From an uncultured SAR86 cluster bacterium (GTDB taxonomy: Bacteria > Pseudomonadota > Gammaproteobacteria > Magnimaribacterales > AG-339-G14): DNA of 34,527 bases. Shown here one piece after another: positions 8,219 through 16,125 of this stretch (the stretch's first letter is position 1; every line of letters starts with the position of its first letter). The position numbers and the translations under genes are program-made. The stretch lies in NCBI GenBank assembly GCA_902632605.1, contig CACPDB010000003.1:130342-164868 (forward strand). Direction: 5' to 3'. The notes below the pieces were generated by a model, which worked only from the letters and a program-made list of their open reading frames with translations, did no database searches and was not told the DNA's origin.

Positions 8219-9163
8219 ATTTCTGAGAAACCAAATTTACTTATTACAGGCGGCCTAGGCAATCTCGGCTCTTGGATTTTGGAAGAAACAGTTGATTTGT
8301 TTAATGTAAGTGTTTTAACTAAATCGCATAAAAAGTTTGAAATAAATGGTAATTTTAATTTAATTCTTGCTGATTTAATGAATTCTTCTCAGCTTTCTTA
8401 TGAAATTAAGAGTAAAGATTTTAACTATGTTATCCATGCAGGGAGTGTGAATGATAGTTTTGTAGAAAACTATAGAGATCTTGCTTATCAAGTGAATACT
8501 TTTGGTACTCGTAATTTATTAGATGCTCTAAATATGGATAAAGTTGAACATTTCATTTATCTATCAACTTTTCAAGTATACGGCAAATATGATGGTTTAA
8601 TTAATGAGACCTCTGAAACAAAACCTCTAAATGATTATGGCCTGTCTCATTTATTTGCTGAATACATATTGGCGCTGCAACTGCGGGAACCCAAATACAG
8701 CATAATTCGTTTAACCAATAGTTATGGGTGTCCCAAAGACGTTAATACCTCTAAATGGCATTTGATCACGAATGATTTAGCAAAAATGGCATTTGATGAA
8801 AAGAAAATAAAACTCAATTCTAATGGGAATGCTTTAAGGGATTTTATATGGATGGGAGATGTCTGTTACATTTTAAAAGAGCTGCTTGGAAAAAAACCTC
8901 AAAACCAAATATACAATCTTTCTCGAGGTAAATCTCTTACTTTAAAAGACATCGCTAATAAAGTTCAGAGCGCTTATCAAGAATATTATAATGAACTACT
9001 CCCCATTTATCTTAATGATGAAGATCAAACTCACCATTCAAACTCTCTGAGCGTGAATATGAGCAAACTAAAAGAGTTAGTTAATTTTGAATATCATGAT
9101 GAATTAATAAATGAGTCTATTAATATTTTTAAATTATTAGAAAGAAAAAAATTAAAAGATTAA
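8219..9163 (+). CDS. NAD-dependent epimerase/dehydratase (extended SDR) with no canonical start codon
   Basis: Extended SDR, probably acting on the CDP-sugar made by RfbF. The first ATG/GTG/TTG-type start in this frame is TTG at 8279, but the essential Rossmann motif GGLGNLG is encoded upstream of it, at 8249-8269. The frame is open back to the rfbF stop (8201-8203) and contains no ATG, GTG, TTG or CTG before 8279. ATT at 8219, seven bases after an AAAGG-like site, would give ISEKPNLLITGG, the expected length of leader; I use it as the likely start (314 residues). The catalytic YxxxK is replaced by YGLSH, so histidine stands where lysine is usual. SNSYGCP-like and WMGDVCYILKELL segments support the family. 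Confidence 0.82.
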   Translation: MSEKPNLLITGGLGNLGSWILEETVDLFNVSVLTKSHKKFEINGNFNLILADLMNSSQLSYEIKSKDFNYVIHAGSVNDSFVENYRDLAYQVNTFGTRNLLDALNMDKVEHFIYLSTFQVYGKYDGLINETSETKPLNDYGLSHLFAEYILALQLREPKYSIIRLTNSYGCPKDVNTSKWHLITNDLAKMAFDEKKIKLNSNGNALRDFIWMGDVCYILKELLGKKPQNQIYNLSRGKSLTLKDIANKVQSAYQEYYNELLPIYLNDEDQTHHSNSLSVNMSKLKELVNFEYHDELINESINIFKLLERKKLKD

Positions 9164-9187
9164 AATTAGCTAAAAAATGGAGTAATT

Positions 9188-10366
9188 ATGGAAAGGCAAT
9201 ATCAAATAATTCTATACGGCGCTACTGGCTTTACAGGAAGGCTATGCGCTGAATATTTTCATTCAAATTATCCAGATCTAAATTGGGCTATCTCGGGTAG
9301 AAATAAAGAAAAACTAGAAAATCTTAAAAATGAATTAAATTTGGATTGTGATATTTTTGTTGCTGACTCTCAAGACTATGAGGCCATACAAAATTTTGTA
9401 AAAAAAACAAAAGTTGTACTTTCAGCTGCAGGACCTTTTGCTAGATACAGCACAAAAGTTGTAGAGGCTTGCGTTGAAAACAAAACTCATTACACAGACA
9501 TTACCGGAGAAAACCATTGGGTTAAAGGTCTGATTGATAGATTTCATGAAAAAGCAGCTTTAGATGGAACAAGAATCATTCCGTCTTGTGGTTACGATTC
9601 GATTCCCTCTGATATGGGTGTTTTCTTTTCAGTAACAAGGTCAGAAAAACCGGTTTCTCATGTAACTGTTTATCATTCAGCAAAAGGTGGAGCCAGTGGA
9701 GGAACAACAGAGACCATGTTTACCATGGGTCCCTTGCCAAAAGAAATGAGAGATCCTTTTTTATTGAATCCCAAAGATACTGTTTCAGAGATCCAAAAAA
9801 CTAATAGTAAAGATGGGTTTGCTATTGAGCCTATTTCAGGTACCAGAGAATTTTCAGGAATGGGATTGATGGCATTCGCCAACACAAGAGTTGTAAGAAG
9901 GAGCGCAGCTTTATTTGATTTAAATCAAAAATCTTATGGAAAGGATTTCACTTTTAAAGAACTTGGAAGTTATCCGTCTAAGACCGCGGCACGAATAACC
10001 ACCTTAGCTTTGATGGCAGCTTTTCTCGTAATAGCTACCCCATTGAGAAGACTTGTCAGACCTTTTTTGCCCAAACCTGGAGATGGGCCAGATAAAGAAA
10101 CTAGAGACAAAGGTTGGTTTAAAGGCTTATTTATAGCAAAGTTTCAGGATGGCAATGAAAAACGTTTTGAAATTTTTGGTTCTGGAGACCCAGGATATAA
10201 ATCTACTTCAAAGATGGTTTGCGAATCTGCTTTAACCTTAGCTTTTTCAGATGATTTACCATTTGGGAATGAATTTGGAGGAGTACTCACCTCAGCCGTT
10301 GGATTGGGAAATCCTTTAATAAGCAGGTTAATGAAAGCAGGCATTACTTTCAAGGAACTATCTTAA
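9188..10366 (+). CDS. Saccharopine dehydrogenase-like NAD(P)-binding oxidoreductase
   Basis: 392 residues. The N-terminus has the Rossmann motif LYGATGFTGRLCAEYF (residues 9-24) and the continuation WAISGRNKEKLENL, then VVLSAAGPFARYSTKVVEAC, THYTDITGENHW, and IIPSCGYDSIPSDMG. These are hallmarks of the saccharopine-dehydrogenase-like family that includes mycobacterial trans-acting enoyl reductases and eukaryotic SCCPDH; true lysine-pathway activity is unlikely. A hydrophobic stretch around residues 272-284 (LALMAAFLVIATP) may associate with the membrane. It follows the sugar operon after 24 bases with its own ribosome-binding site (GGAG) and ends ahead of a strong terminator. Substrate unknown; lipid modification is a reasonable guess. 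Confidence 0.85.
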   Translation: MERQYQIILYGATGFTGRLCAEYFHSNYPDLNWAISGRNKEKLENLKNELNLDCDIFVADSQDYEAIQNFVKKTKVVLSAAGPFARYSTKVVEACVENKTHYTDITGENHWVKGLIDRFHEKAALDGTRIIPSCGYDSIPSDMGVFFSVTRSEKPVSHVTVYHSAKGGASGGTTETMFTMGPLPKEMRDPFLLNPKDTVSEIQKTNSKDGFAIEPISGTREFSGMGLMAFANTRVVRRSAALFDLNQKSYGKDFTFKELGSYPSKTAARITTLALMAAFLVIATPLRRLVRPFLPKPGDGPDKETRDKGWFKGLFIAKFQDGNEKRFEIFGSGDPGYKSTSKMVCESALTLAFSDDLPFGNEFGGVLTSAVGLGNPLISRLMKAGITFKELS

Positions 10367-10424
10367 TATAACTAAATTTAAGTATTTTATAACCCAATAT
10401 AAATTTTATTTATATATTATACAT

Positions 10425-10510
10425 CTATTCAGATTTTCATTTTCTCCCAAAGAAACTCTCCTAAATCTGAATTCAGCGAGTCTTTTCCCCATAAAAGACT
10501 CGCTTTTTTT
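10425..10510 (+). ncRNA. Candidate small RNA: two hairpins ending in a rho-independent terminator
   Basis: Between the saccharopine-like gene and the photolyase lies 209 bases with no gene. Its right part can fold as one hairpin TCAGATTT/AAATCTGA (10429-10436 with 10463-10470, 8 pairs, 26-base loop containing CTCCC and CTCTCC) directly followed by the terminator hairpin. AT-rich sequence resembling a -10 element (TATTATAC, around 10413-10421) lies just upstream. Pyrimidine-rich loops that could pair with Shine-Dalgarno sites are a known style of bacterial small RNA. It might equally be only the 3' untranslated region of the upstream gene. Confidence 0.35.
10476..10510 (+). terminator. Rho-independent terminator
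   Basis: Perfect 11-bp stem GCGAGTCTTTT (10476-10486) and AAAAGACTCGC (10493-10503) around loop CCCCAT, followed by seven T residues (10504-10510). It ends the plus-strand transcript running from the sugar operon or the saccharopine-like gene, or a local small RNA, before the photolyase gene. Confidence 0.93.
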
Positions 10511-10575
10511 GACGAGATGATGTGTGTTAAATTTTATGTTGGGCGCAACTATACTCATCGTCTTGTCATCAAAAT

Positions 10576-11967
10576 ATGACTAATTTATTTATTTTCAATT
10601 CAGATTTCAGATTAGCAGATAATCCTGGTCTCTTTCATGCCGCTGAAAACGGCGAGTCTTTAGTTGCAATGTTCATTTACAACCCAAAAAAATGGGACAG
10701 TCATAATGAAAGTGATTTAAAAATTGCTTTCCAAATTGAGAATTTAAAAAGCCTTTCGAAAAAATTATCTGAGCTGAAAATATCTCTAAAAATTTTACAT
10801 GCCGATGGAATAGAGGAAGAGAGCCAAAAGATTTTTGAGTTTGTAAAAAGCAAAAATATTAAAGAAGTATTCATCAACAAGGAATACGGTATCAATGAAA
10901 TCAATAGAGATCTAAATCTCAAAAAAAAACTAGCAAGTATTCACATAAATCTTAACTCATTTGATTCTTCTGTTTTTCATCCTGAGAGCATTAAAACTCA
11001 AAGCGATACATTTTTTAAAGTTTTCACTCCATTTTCTAAAGCATTTAGATCCAAGCTTCTTACAAAAAAAATTAAAATATTAGGCTTTCCAAAAAAACAA
11101 AGGAATAAAGTCTTAGAAAGTGATGAAATCGAAAATCTCTCTTTAAAATCAGAAAGAAAAAATATTTTAGAGCTTTATAAGGCAGATGAAGATTATGCTT
11201 TTGATAAATTAGATGAATTTATTGACCATAAAATACATTTTTATAAAGATAAAAGGGATTATCCTGCAATTGAAGGAACAAGTTCTCTTTCACCTTATCT
11301 TACTTCAGGAGTTTTATCTTCAAGGCAATGTCTTTTTAGGGTTTTTGAAAAACTCTCAGAAGAAGAGGAGGGCATCAGAACTTGGGTAAATGAAATCATT
11401 TGGCGTGAATTCTATAAATACATTTTGTTTCATAATCCAAGGGTGAGTAAAAATTTATCCTTTTCAGAAAAGTATGACGATTTTCCCTGGTCAGATAATC
11501 AAGATCATTTTATTGCTTGGTCAAAAGGAGAGACTGGGGTTCCAATAATTGATTCCGCAATGAGACAGCTAAAATCAACTGGTTGGATGCACAACAGGCT
11601 AAGAATGATTGTTGCGATGTATCTTACAAAAAATTTGCTTATTGACTGGCGAAAAGGTGAAAAATACTTCATGCAGAATTTAATTGACGGTGATTTTGCT
11701 TCCAATAATGGAGGTTGGCAGTGGAGTGCATCAACAGGAGTAGACGCTGCACCATATTTTAGGATTTTCAATCCTATTACTCAGTCTGAAAAATTTGATA
11801 AGAAAGGAGATTTTATAAAAAGATGGATACCCCAACTATCATCGGCAATAAATATCCATGACCCATCATCTGATGAAAGAAATGACTTAGGGTATAGTAA
11901 TCATCTAGTTGACTTAAAAGAGTCTAGAAAAAAAGCTATTGAAATATTTTCAAACTTTTCGAAATAA
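10576..11967 (+). CDS. phrB: Deoxyribodipyrimidine photolyase (class I CPD type)
   Basis: 463-residue FAD enzyme that splits UV-induced cyclobutane pyrimidine dimers using blue light. The N-terminal alpha/beta antenna-binding domain begins LFIFNSDFRLADNPGLFHAA. The C-terminal FAD-binding helical domain is very well conserved: TSSLSPYLTSGVLSSRQC, WVNEIIWREFYKYI, TGVPIIDSAMRQLKSTGWMH, NRLRMIVAMYLTK, LLIDWRKGEKYFM, IDGDFASNNGGWQWSAS and TGVDAAPYFRIFNP. The ASTGVDAAPYFRIFNP form points to a DNA photolyase rather than a cryptochrome-DASH. Length matches E. coli PhrB (472). It follows a terminator, so it probably has its own promoter; the thioesterase gene follows after 6 bases. UV repair fits life in surface water. 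Confidence 0.95.
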   Translation: MTNLFIFNSDFRLADNPGLFHAAENGESLVAMFIYNPKKWDSHNESDLKIAFQIENLKSLSKKLSELKISLKILHADGIEEESQKIFEFVKSKNIKEVFINKEYGINEINRDLNLKKKLASIHINLNSFDSSVFHPESIKTQSDTFFKVFTPFSKAFRSKLLTKKIKILGFPKKQRNKVLESDEIENLSLKSERKNILELYKADEDYAFDKLDEFIDHKIHFYKDKRDYPAIEGTSSLSPYLTSGVLSSRQCLFRVFEKLSEEEEGIRTWVNEIIWREFYKYILFHNPRVSKNLSFSEKYDDFPWSDNQDHFIAWSKGETGVPIIDSAMRQLKSTGWMHNRLRMIVAMYLTKNLLIDWRKGEKYFMQNLIDGDFASNNGGWQWSASTGVDAAPYFRIFNPITQSEKFDKKGDFIKRWIPQLSSAINIHDPSSDERNDLGYSNHLVDLKESRKKAIEIFSNFSK

Positions 11968-11973
11968 ATAAAA

Positions 11974-12426
11974 ATGAAAAAAGATCACACTCCAGAATAT
12001 ATGAAACAATTATCTGGAAAAGTCTTGGAGATTAATTTTAAATTTCAGTCTCTTAGAATGTCATTCCTTGCTACTGAAGACATTTGCCATTCAAATGGAA
12101 CGATCATTCAAGGCGGCTTTACCACGGTAATGATGGATTCATGTATGGCTTTTCTAGTTATGGAATTAACCGATTTTATCTACACGCCAATGTCGATAGA
12201 TATTAACGTTTCTTTTTTAGCTGCAGGAAGACCAGGAATCTTGGAATGTGAATCTAAGATAATAAAGTTAGGAAAATCTATTGGCTTTGCAAGCGCAGAA
12301 CTTCATCAAGGGGGAGAAATAATTGCCAACGCGTCATCTAGTTTAAAACTAGTAAAAATTGAAGGTTCTCAGAAAGATTTTCTTAAAGATAATATAGCTA
12401 AAGACGCAAAAATAATAAAAGCTTAA
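11974..12426 (+). CDS. PaaI-type hotdog-fold thioesterase
   Basis: 150-residue single hotdog domain. The signature is HSNGTIIQGGFTTVMMDSCMAF (about residues 38-59), matching the HxxG...GG...D pattern of PaaI-like acyl-CoA thioesterases, followed by SIDINVSFLAAGRPG and the final strand IIANASSSLKLV. It likely hydrolyses an acyl-CoA to free acid and CoA. It lies just after phrB and converges with the acyl-CoA dehydrogenase gene, whose stop it overlaps by four bases. Proximity to that gene suggests fatty-acyl metabolism; the exact substrate is not visible. Confidence 0.88.
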   Translation: MKKDHTPEYMKQLSGKVLEINFKFQSLRMSFLATEDICHSNGTIIQGGFTTVMMDSCMAFLVMELTDFIYTPMSIDINVSFLAAGRPGILECESKIIKLGKSIGFASAELHQGGEIIANASSSLKLVKIEGSQKDFLKDNIAKDAKIIKA

Positions 12427-13640
12427 ACTCCAAAATCCCAAGATAAACCTTGGTGATATTTTTTTAATACTTGCTTGGCTATTAAAATTCTATGAACTTC
12501 GTCTGGACCATCAGCTAATCTCAGAGTTCTAGCTCCTTGATACATGCCAAATAAAGGCAAATCAGCTGAGACTCCTTTCCAGCCGTAAACTTGAATAGCT
12601 CGGTCAACCACTCTATGCATAGCTTCTGGCACGTAAATTTTAATTGCTGAAATATCTACTCTTGGATCATTTTCGCTATCCATTACCTCAGCACAATGAA
12701 TTGTCATCAGTCTTGCAGTTTGAATATCGATGTATGAATCAGCGATAAAACCTTGAATTAATTGCTTTGTTTCAAGTTTTCCTCCATGAACTTCTCGAGT
12801 AATTGTTCTTTGCAGCATCAGATCAAAAGCCCTCCACATCTGACCAATGCTATTCATACAATGAAAAACTCTTCCAGCTCCCAGTCTATCTTGAGCTGCA
12901 GCATGTCCTGTTCCTCTGGCACCCAGTTGATTTTCTACTGGAACTCTGACATTTTCATATTTGATTTCAACATGATCTCCTCCTGTGTGTCCCCAAATAG
13001 GAACAGAACGAATCACGTTAAATCCTGGCGTATCAGTAGGAACAATTATCTGTGTCATTCGAGAATTTACTTCTCCGTCTTCACCTTCTTCTTCTGTTCT
13101 ACACATTACGATTGCAAAGTCTGCTTTTATACCGTTCGATGTCATAACTTTATGACCGTTAATAACCCATTCATCACCTTCCTTTTTTGCAGTAGTTTGT
13201 ATGGATCTTGGGTCAGAACCAGCATTGTCCGGCTCAGTCATAGAAAAGGCTGATTCCATTTCTCCAGCAATCAATGGTTCAAGCCATTTCTTTTTTTGTT
13301 CCTCAGAGCCATATTTAAGCAAAACCTTTTGATTGCCTGAGTTAGGAGCGATAACTCCAAAGAGTCTGTTAGACAATGGCGACCATGCAAGAATTTCATT
13401 CATGTAAGCATGAGCCATAAAGCCTATACCCATGCCACCATATTCCTCTGGAAGATGGGGAGCCCATAACTTTTCTTTTTTAACTTGCTCTCTTATTTCT
13501 TTTCTAACTGATGCAGAGTTTTCGCTTTTTGAATAAATTTCTCTTTCATTTGGAATAATTTTTTCAGCCACTATATTTGCTGTCCTCGTTCTTATATCGT
13601 TAATGTCATCAGATAAAGTTGGTATTGGTGAAATTTGCAT
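12423..13640 (-). CDS. Acyl-CoA dehydrogenase
   Basis: 405-residue flavoprotein that oxidises acyl-CoA to 2-enoyl-CoA. It shows the family landmarks in order: LPEEYGGMGIGFMAHAYMNEI, FSMTEPDNAGSDPRSIQTTAKKEGDEWVINGHKVMTSNG, the flavin and substrate core, QLIQGFIADSYIDIQTARLM, VDRAIQVYGWKGVSADLPLFGMYQGARTLRLADGPDEVH near the end. The late motif RLADGPDEVHR resembles the ACAD10/ACAD11-like branch, where Asp is the proposed base. There is no N-terminal targeting signal. It stands alone on the minus strand, divergent from the carboxylesterase gene with a 90-base shared promoter region. Chain-length specificity cannot be read. Confidence 0.93.
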   Translation of the reverse strand: MQISPIPTLSDDINDIRTRTANIVAEKIIPNEREIYSKSENSASVRKEIREQVKKEKLWAPHLPEEYGGMGIGFMAHAYMNEILAWSPLSNRLFGVIAPNSGNQKVLLKYGSEEQKKKWLEPLIAGEMESAFSMTEPDNAGSDPRSIQTTAKKEGDEWVINGHKVMTSNGIKADFAIVMCRTEEEGEDGEVNSRMTQIIVPTDTPGFNVIRSVPIWGHTGGDHVEIKYENVRVPVENQLGARGTGHAAAQDRLGAGRVFHCMNSIGQMWRAFDLMLQRTITREVHGGKLETKQLIQGFIADSYIDIQTARLMTIHCAEVMDSENDPRVDISAIKIYVPEAMHRVVDRAIQVYGWKGVSADLPLFGMYQGARTLRLADGPDEVHRILIAKQVLKKYHQGLSWDFGV

Positions 13641-13730
13641 ATTTCTCTCTATAATATTTTTATTAAATTAAACAATTAAGTTTTTACTATATACTTTAAT
13701 TTAAAATTCAAAAAATCCTTTTATGCTTTT

Positions 13731-15518
13731 ATGAAAAAAATTTCTTATTTATTTCTGATAATTCTTATCTCTGCTTGTGCCATCGATGTAGCAAAAAAAG
13801 AGAATTTTGAAGAAACTAAACTTATCTCTTCAGCCTCTGGTAAATATCTAGGTATTGAACTAAACAACGGCTATCAATGGCTTGGAATTCCGTACGCAGA
13901 ACCTCCTCAAGGTAGTTTGCGTTGGAAAGCTCCCAGACCGCTCAGATCTAAAGCGAAAATAGTTGAAGCACTAAAATTTAGTGATTCTTGCCCTCAGGTT
14001 CCATCGATTTCTTTGGATAGAGGCGTTAGTAAGGGCGAATATACTGGTTCAGAAGACTGTCTTTATCTAAATATATTTACACCAAAAAAAATAGTTAAAG
14101 ACAAGAAACTTCCAGTAATGTTTTGGATTCATGGCGGTGGAAATACTTCCGGTGAAGCAGCCTCATACGACTTCTCCAAATTGGCTTCTGCTCATGAACT
14201 AGTGATTGTTTCTGTCAATTATAGACTAGGTTTTTTAGGATGGTTCTATCATCCTGCATTTGCAGCAACATCTAACAACTTAGAGGATAAATCCGGAAAT
14301 TTTGGGACCTTAGATCAAATAATAGCCCTCAAGTGGGTGCAACAAAATATTGCAGATTTCGGTGGTGATAAGGACAACGTAACTATATTTGGAGAGTCAG
14401 CTGGGGGACATAACGTTTTTGCATTGCTTAGCTCTCCTCTTGCAAAAGACCTATTTCACAAAGCTATTTCTCAAAGCGGTGCTACGAATACATTTAATCT
14501 AGAGGAAGCATCTAAATTTTATGACAATCAAGAAACTTCCCTATTAGCTTCGTCAAAAGAAGTTGTCAGCAAATTGCTAGTTATATCTGAAAATTCCAAA
14601 GATTTATTTGAGGCTAATATCGCTCAAGATTCAATGAATGAATTTAAACTTTTAGAGCAAATGCAAGAATTAGATTTAAGTCTAATCTTTAAAGTTTATA
14701 AGGCGATAGGTAAATCTAAAGAAGTTGGAAAAAAAATGATTCCAAGAGTTTTAAGTGATGGTTACGTTTTACCTAAGCGTGGCATGCAATTCTCTAGAAA
14801 AAGTTTTTATAACAATGTTCCAGTAATTTTTGGTACTAATAGAGACGAAACAAAACTTTTTGCAGCGATGGAATCAGACTATTCAACAAGTCTGTTCAAT
14901 AGACTTGTCATTATTCGCAATCAAGAAATGTATGACTTAACAGCTGAATATGCTTCGAATAATTGGAAAATATCGGCTGTTGATAATCCCGCAAGAGATA
15001 TGATCGCTTCAGGTAAGAATGATATCTACGCTTATAGGTTTGACTGGGATGAACAAGGAAAGTTGTTATGGATGGATTTTTCAAAAATTTTTGGCGCAGC
15101 GCATGCAATGGAAATCCCATTTATTACTGGAACCATGAAACTATTAGGAATTGAAAGATTTATGTTCAATGAAGAAAATCTTACTGAAGCTCTTAGACTT
15201 TCAATTGCAATGCAATCCTACTGGGCTGAATTTGCTTACAGTGGGGATCCAGGAAGAGGTAGAGACAATAATCTGCCAAAGTGGAATTCTTGGTCAAATT
15301 CAGGAGATAAATTTTTGATATTAGATTCTCAAAATGATCAAGGTATTGTTATGAGTAATTTCGAATTGAAAAGAATTGATGAATTTAAAAGATTATATGG
15401 CGACTCAAGAATTAAAAAAGATAAAACTAAATGTAGATTTCTAAATAATTTGGTCCAAAACGCCTATGAAAAAGATGCCATTTCTTTTTATAATGAGAAA
15501 TGTTTACAAGGAGAGTGA
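13731..15518 (+). CDS. Type B carboxylesterase, predicted lipoprotein
   Basis: 595-residue alpha/beta hydrolase of the carboxylesterase/lipase type B family. The N-terminus MKKISYLFLIILISAC is a lipoprotein signal with lipobox I13-S-A-C16, so the enzyme is probably anchored in the envelope. Family motifs: YQWLGIPYAEPPQGSLRW, SEDCLYLNIFTPKK, oxyanion segment HGGGNTSG, nucleophile elbow GESAG (residues 221-225, Ser223), and the histidine segment GAAHAMEIPF. It hydrolyses carboxylic esters; natural substrate unknown. The next gene starts directly at the stop, with a strong AAGGAG site inside the esterase end, so they form an operon. Such esterases are common in heterotrophs that use dissolved organic esters. 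Confidence 0.92.
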   Translation: MKKISYLFLIILISACAIDVAKKENFEETKLISSASGKYLGIELNNGYQWLGIPYAEPPQGSLRWKAPRPLRSKAKIVEALKFSDSCPQVPSISLDRGVSKGEYTGSEDCLYLNIFTPKKIVKDKKLPVMFWIHGGGNTSGEAASYDFSKLASAHELVIVSVNYRLGFLGWFYHPAFAATSNNLEDKSGNFGTLDQIIALKWVQQNIADFGGDKDNVTIFGESAGGHNVFALLSSPLAKDLFHKAISQSGATNTFNLEEASKFYDNQETSLLASSKEVVSKLLVISENSKDLFEANIAQDSMNEFKLLEQMQELDLSLIFKVYKAIGKSKEVGKKMIPRVLSDGYVLPKRGMQFSRKSFYNNVPVIFGTNRDETKLFAAMESDYSTSLFNRLVIIRNQEMYDLTAEYASNNWKISAVDNPARDMIASGKNDIYAYRFDWDEQGKLLWMDFSKIFGAAHAMEIPFITGTMKLLGIERFMFNEENLTEALRLSIAMQSYWAEFAYSGDPGRGRDNNLPKWNSWSNSGDKFLILDSQNDQGIVMSNFELKRIDEFKRLYGDSRIKKDKTKCRFLNNLVQNAYEKDAISFYNEKCLQGE

Positions 15519-15521
15519 GTG

Positions 15522-16121
15522 ATGAAAAAAATAGATTTTTATTTCGATTTTGCAAGTCCAAATGCTTATTTAAGCCACAAAGTTATAGAAAAAATTAAAG
15601 AAAGTTCTGGAGTGGAGATCAACTATATTCCAGTTTTGCTTGGAGGGATTTTTAAAGCAACTAACAACAAACCTCCGATGGAACAATTTTTTGGCGTAAA
15701 AAATAAAAACGAGTATCAAAATTTAGAAATGCAGAGGTTTATTGAAAGACATCAATTAACTGATTTTAAAATGAATCCACATTTTCCAGTCATAAGTCTT
15801 CAAATAATTAGAGGCGCTATAGCAGCTGAAATGGATGGCTATTTAGAGGATTACATTGACAAAGTTTTGGTCCATATGTGGGAAGAGCCAAAAAAAATGG
15901 ATGATCCTGATGTCATAAAAGCTGCTTATGAAGAATCAGGTTTTGATAGCGAAAAATTAATGACCCAAATGCAAAATCCAGAGGTAAAAGCTAAATTAAT
16001 TTCAAATACTGAGGCAGCGGTAGAAAGAGGAGTGTTTGGCATACCTACATTTTTTGTCGATGATGAAATGTTTTTCGGTAAAGATACTCTTTGGCAAATA
16101 GAAGAACTTCTTTCAAAATAA
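15522..16121 (+). CDS. 2-hydroxychromene-2-carboxylate isomerase/DsbA-like thioredoxin-fold protein
   Basis: 199-residue cytoplasmic thioredoxin-fold protein of the DsbA/kappa-GST family. It begins KKIDFYFDFASPNAYLSHKVIEKI; the FYFDFxSPxAY start and the late GVFGIPTFFVDDEMFFGKD are characteristic of 2-hydroxychromene-2-carboxylate isomerases, which use glutathione in naphthalene-type degradation. There is Ser (S13) rather than a CxxC, so it is not an oxidoreductase. A GTG at 15519 is in frame, but the ATG at 15522 is better spaced from AAGGAG (15508-15513) and is chosen. Cotranscribed with the esterase. True aromatic degradation is not shown by other genes here, so the specific isomerase activity is uncertain. 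Confidence 0.87.
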   Translation: MKKIDFYFDFASPNAYLSHKVIEKIKESSGVEINYIPVLLGGIFKATNNKPPMEQFFGVKNKNEYQNLEMQRFIERHQLTDFKMNPHFPVISLQIIRGAIAAEMDGYLEDYIDKVLVHMWEEPKKMDDPDVIKAAYEESGFDSEKLMTQMQNPEVKAKLISNTEAAVERGVFGIPTFFVDDEMFFGKDTLWQIEELLSK

Positions 16122-16125
16122 TTTT

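Noticed and set aside
4608-9163. Sugar cluster as an island inserted into tRNA-Pro
   Set aside because: No second copy of the tRNA 3' end and no integrase is visible downstream within the window.
12762-13253. 163-codon plus-strand reading frame inside the acyl-CoA dehydrogenase
   Set aside because: It is antisense to a strongly conserved gene, has a Ser/Cys/Phe-rich translation with no family resemblance, and is an open-frame shadow.
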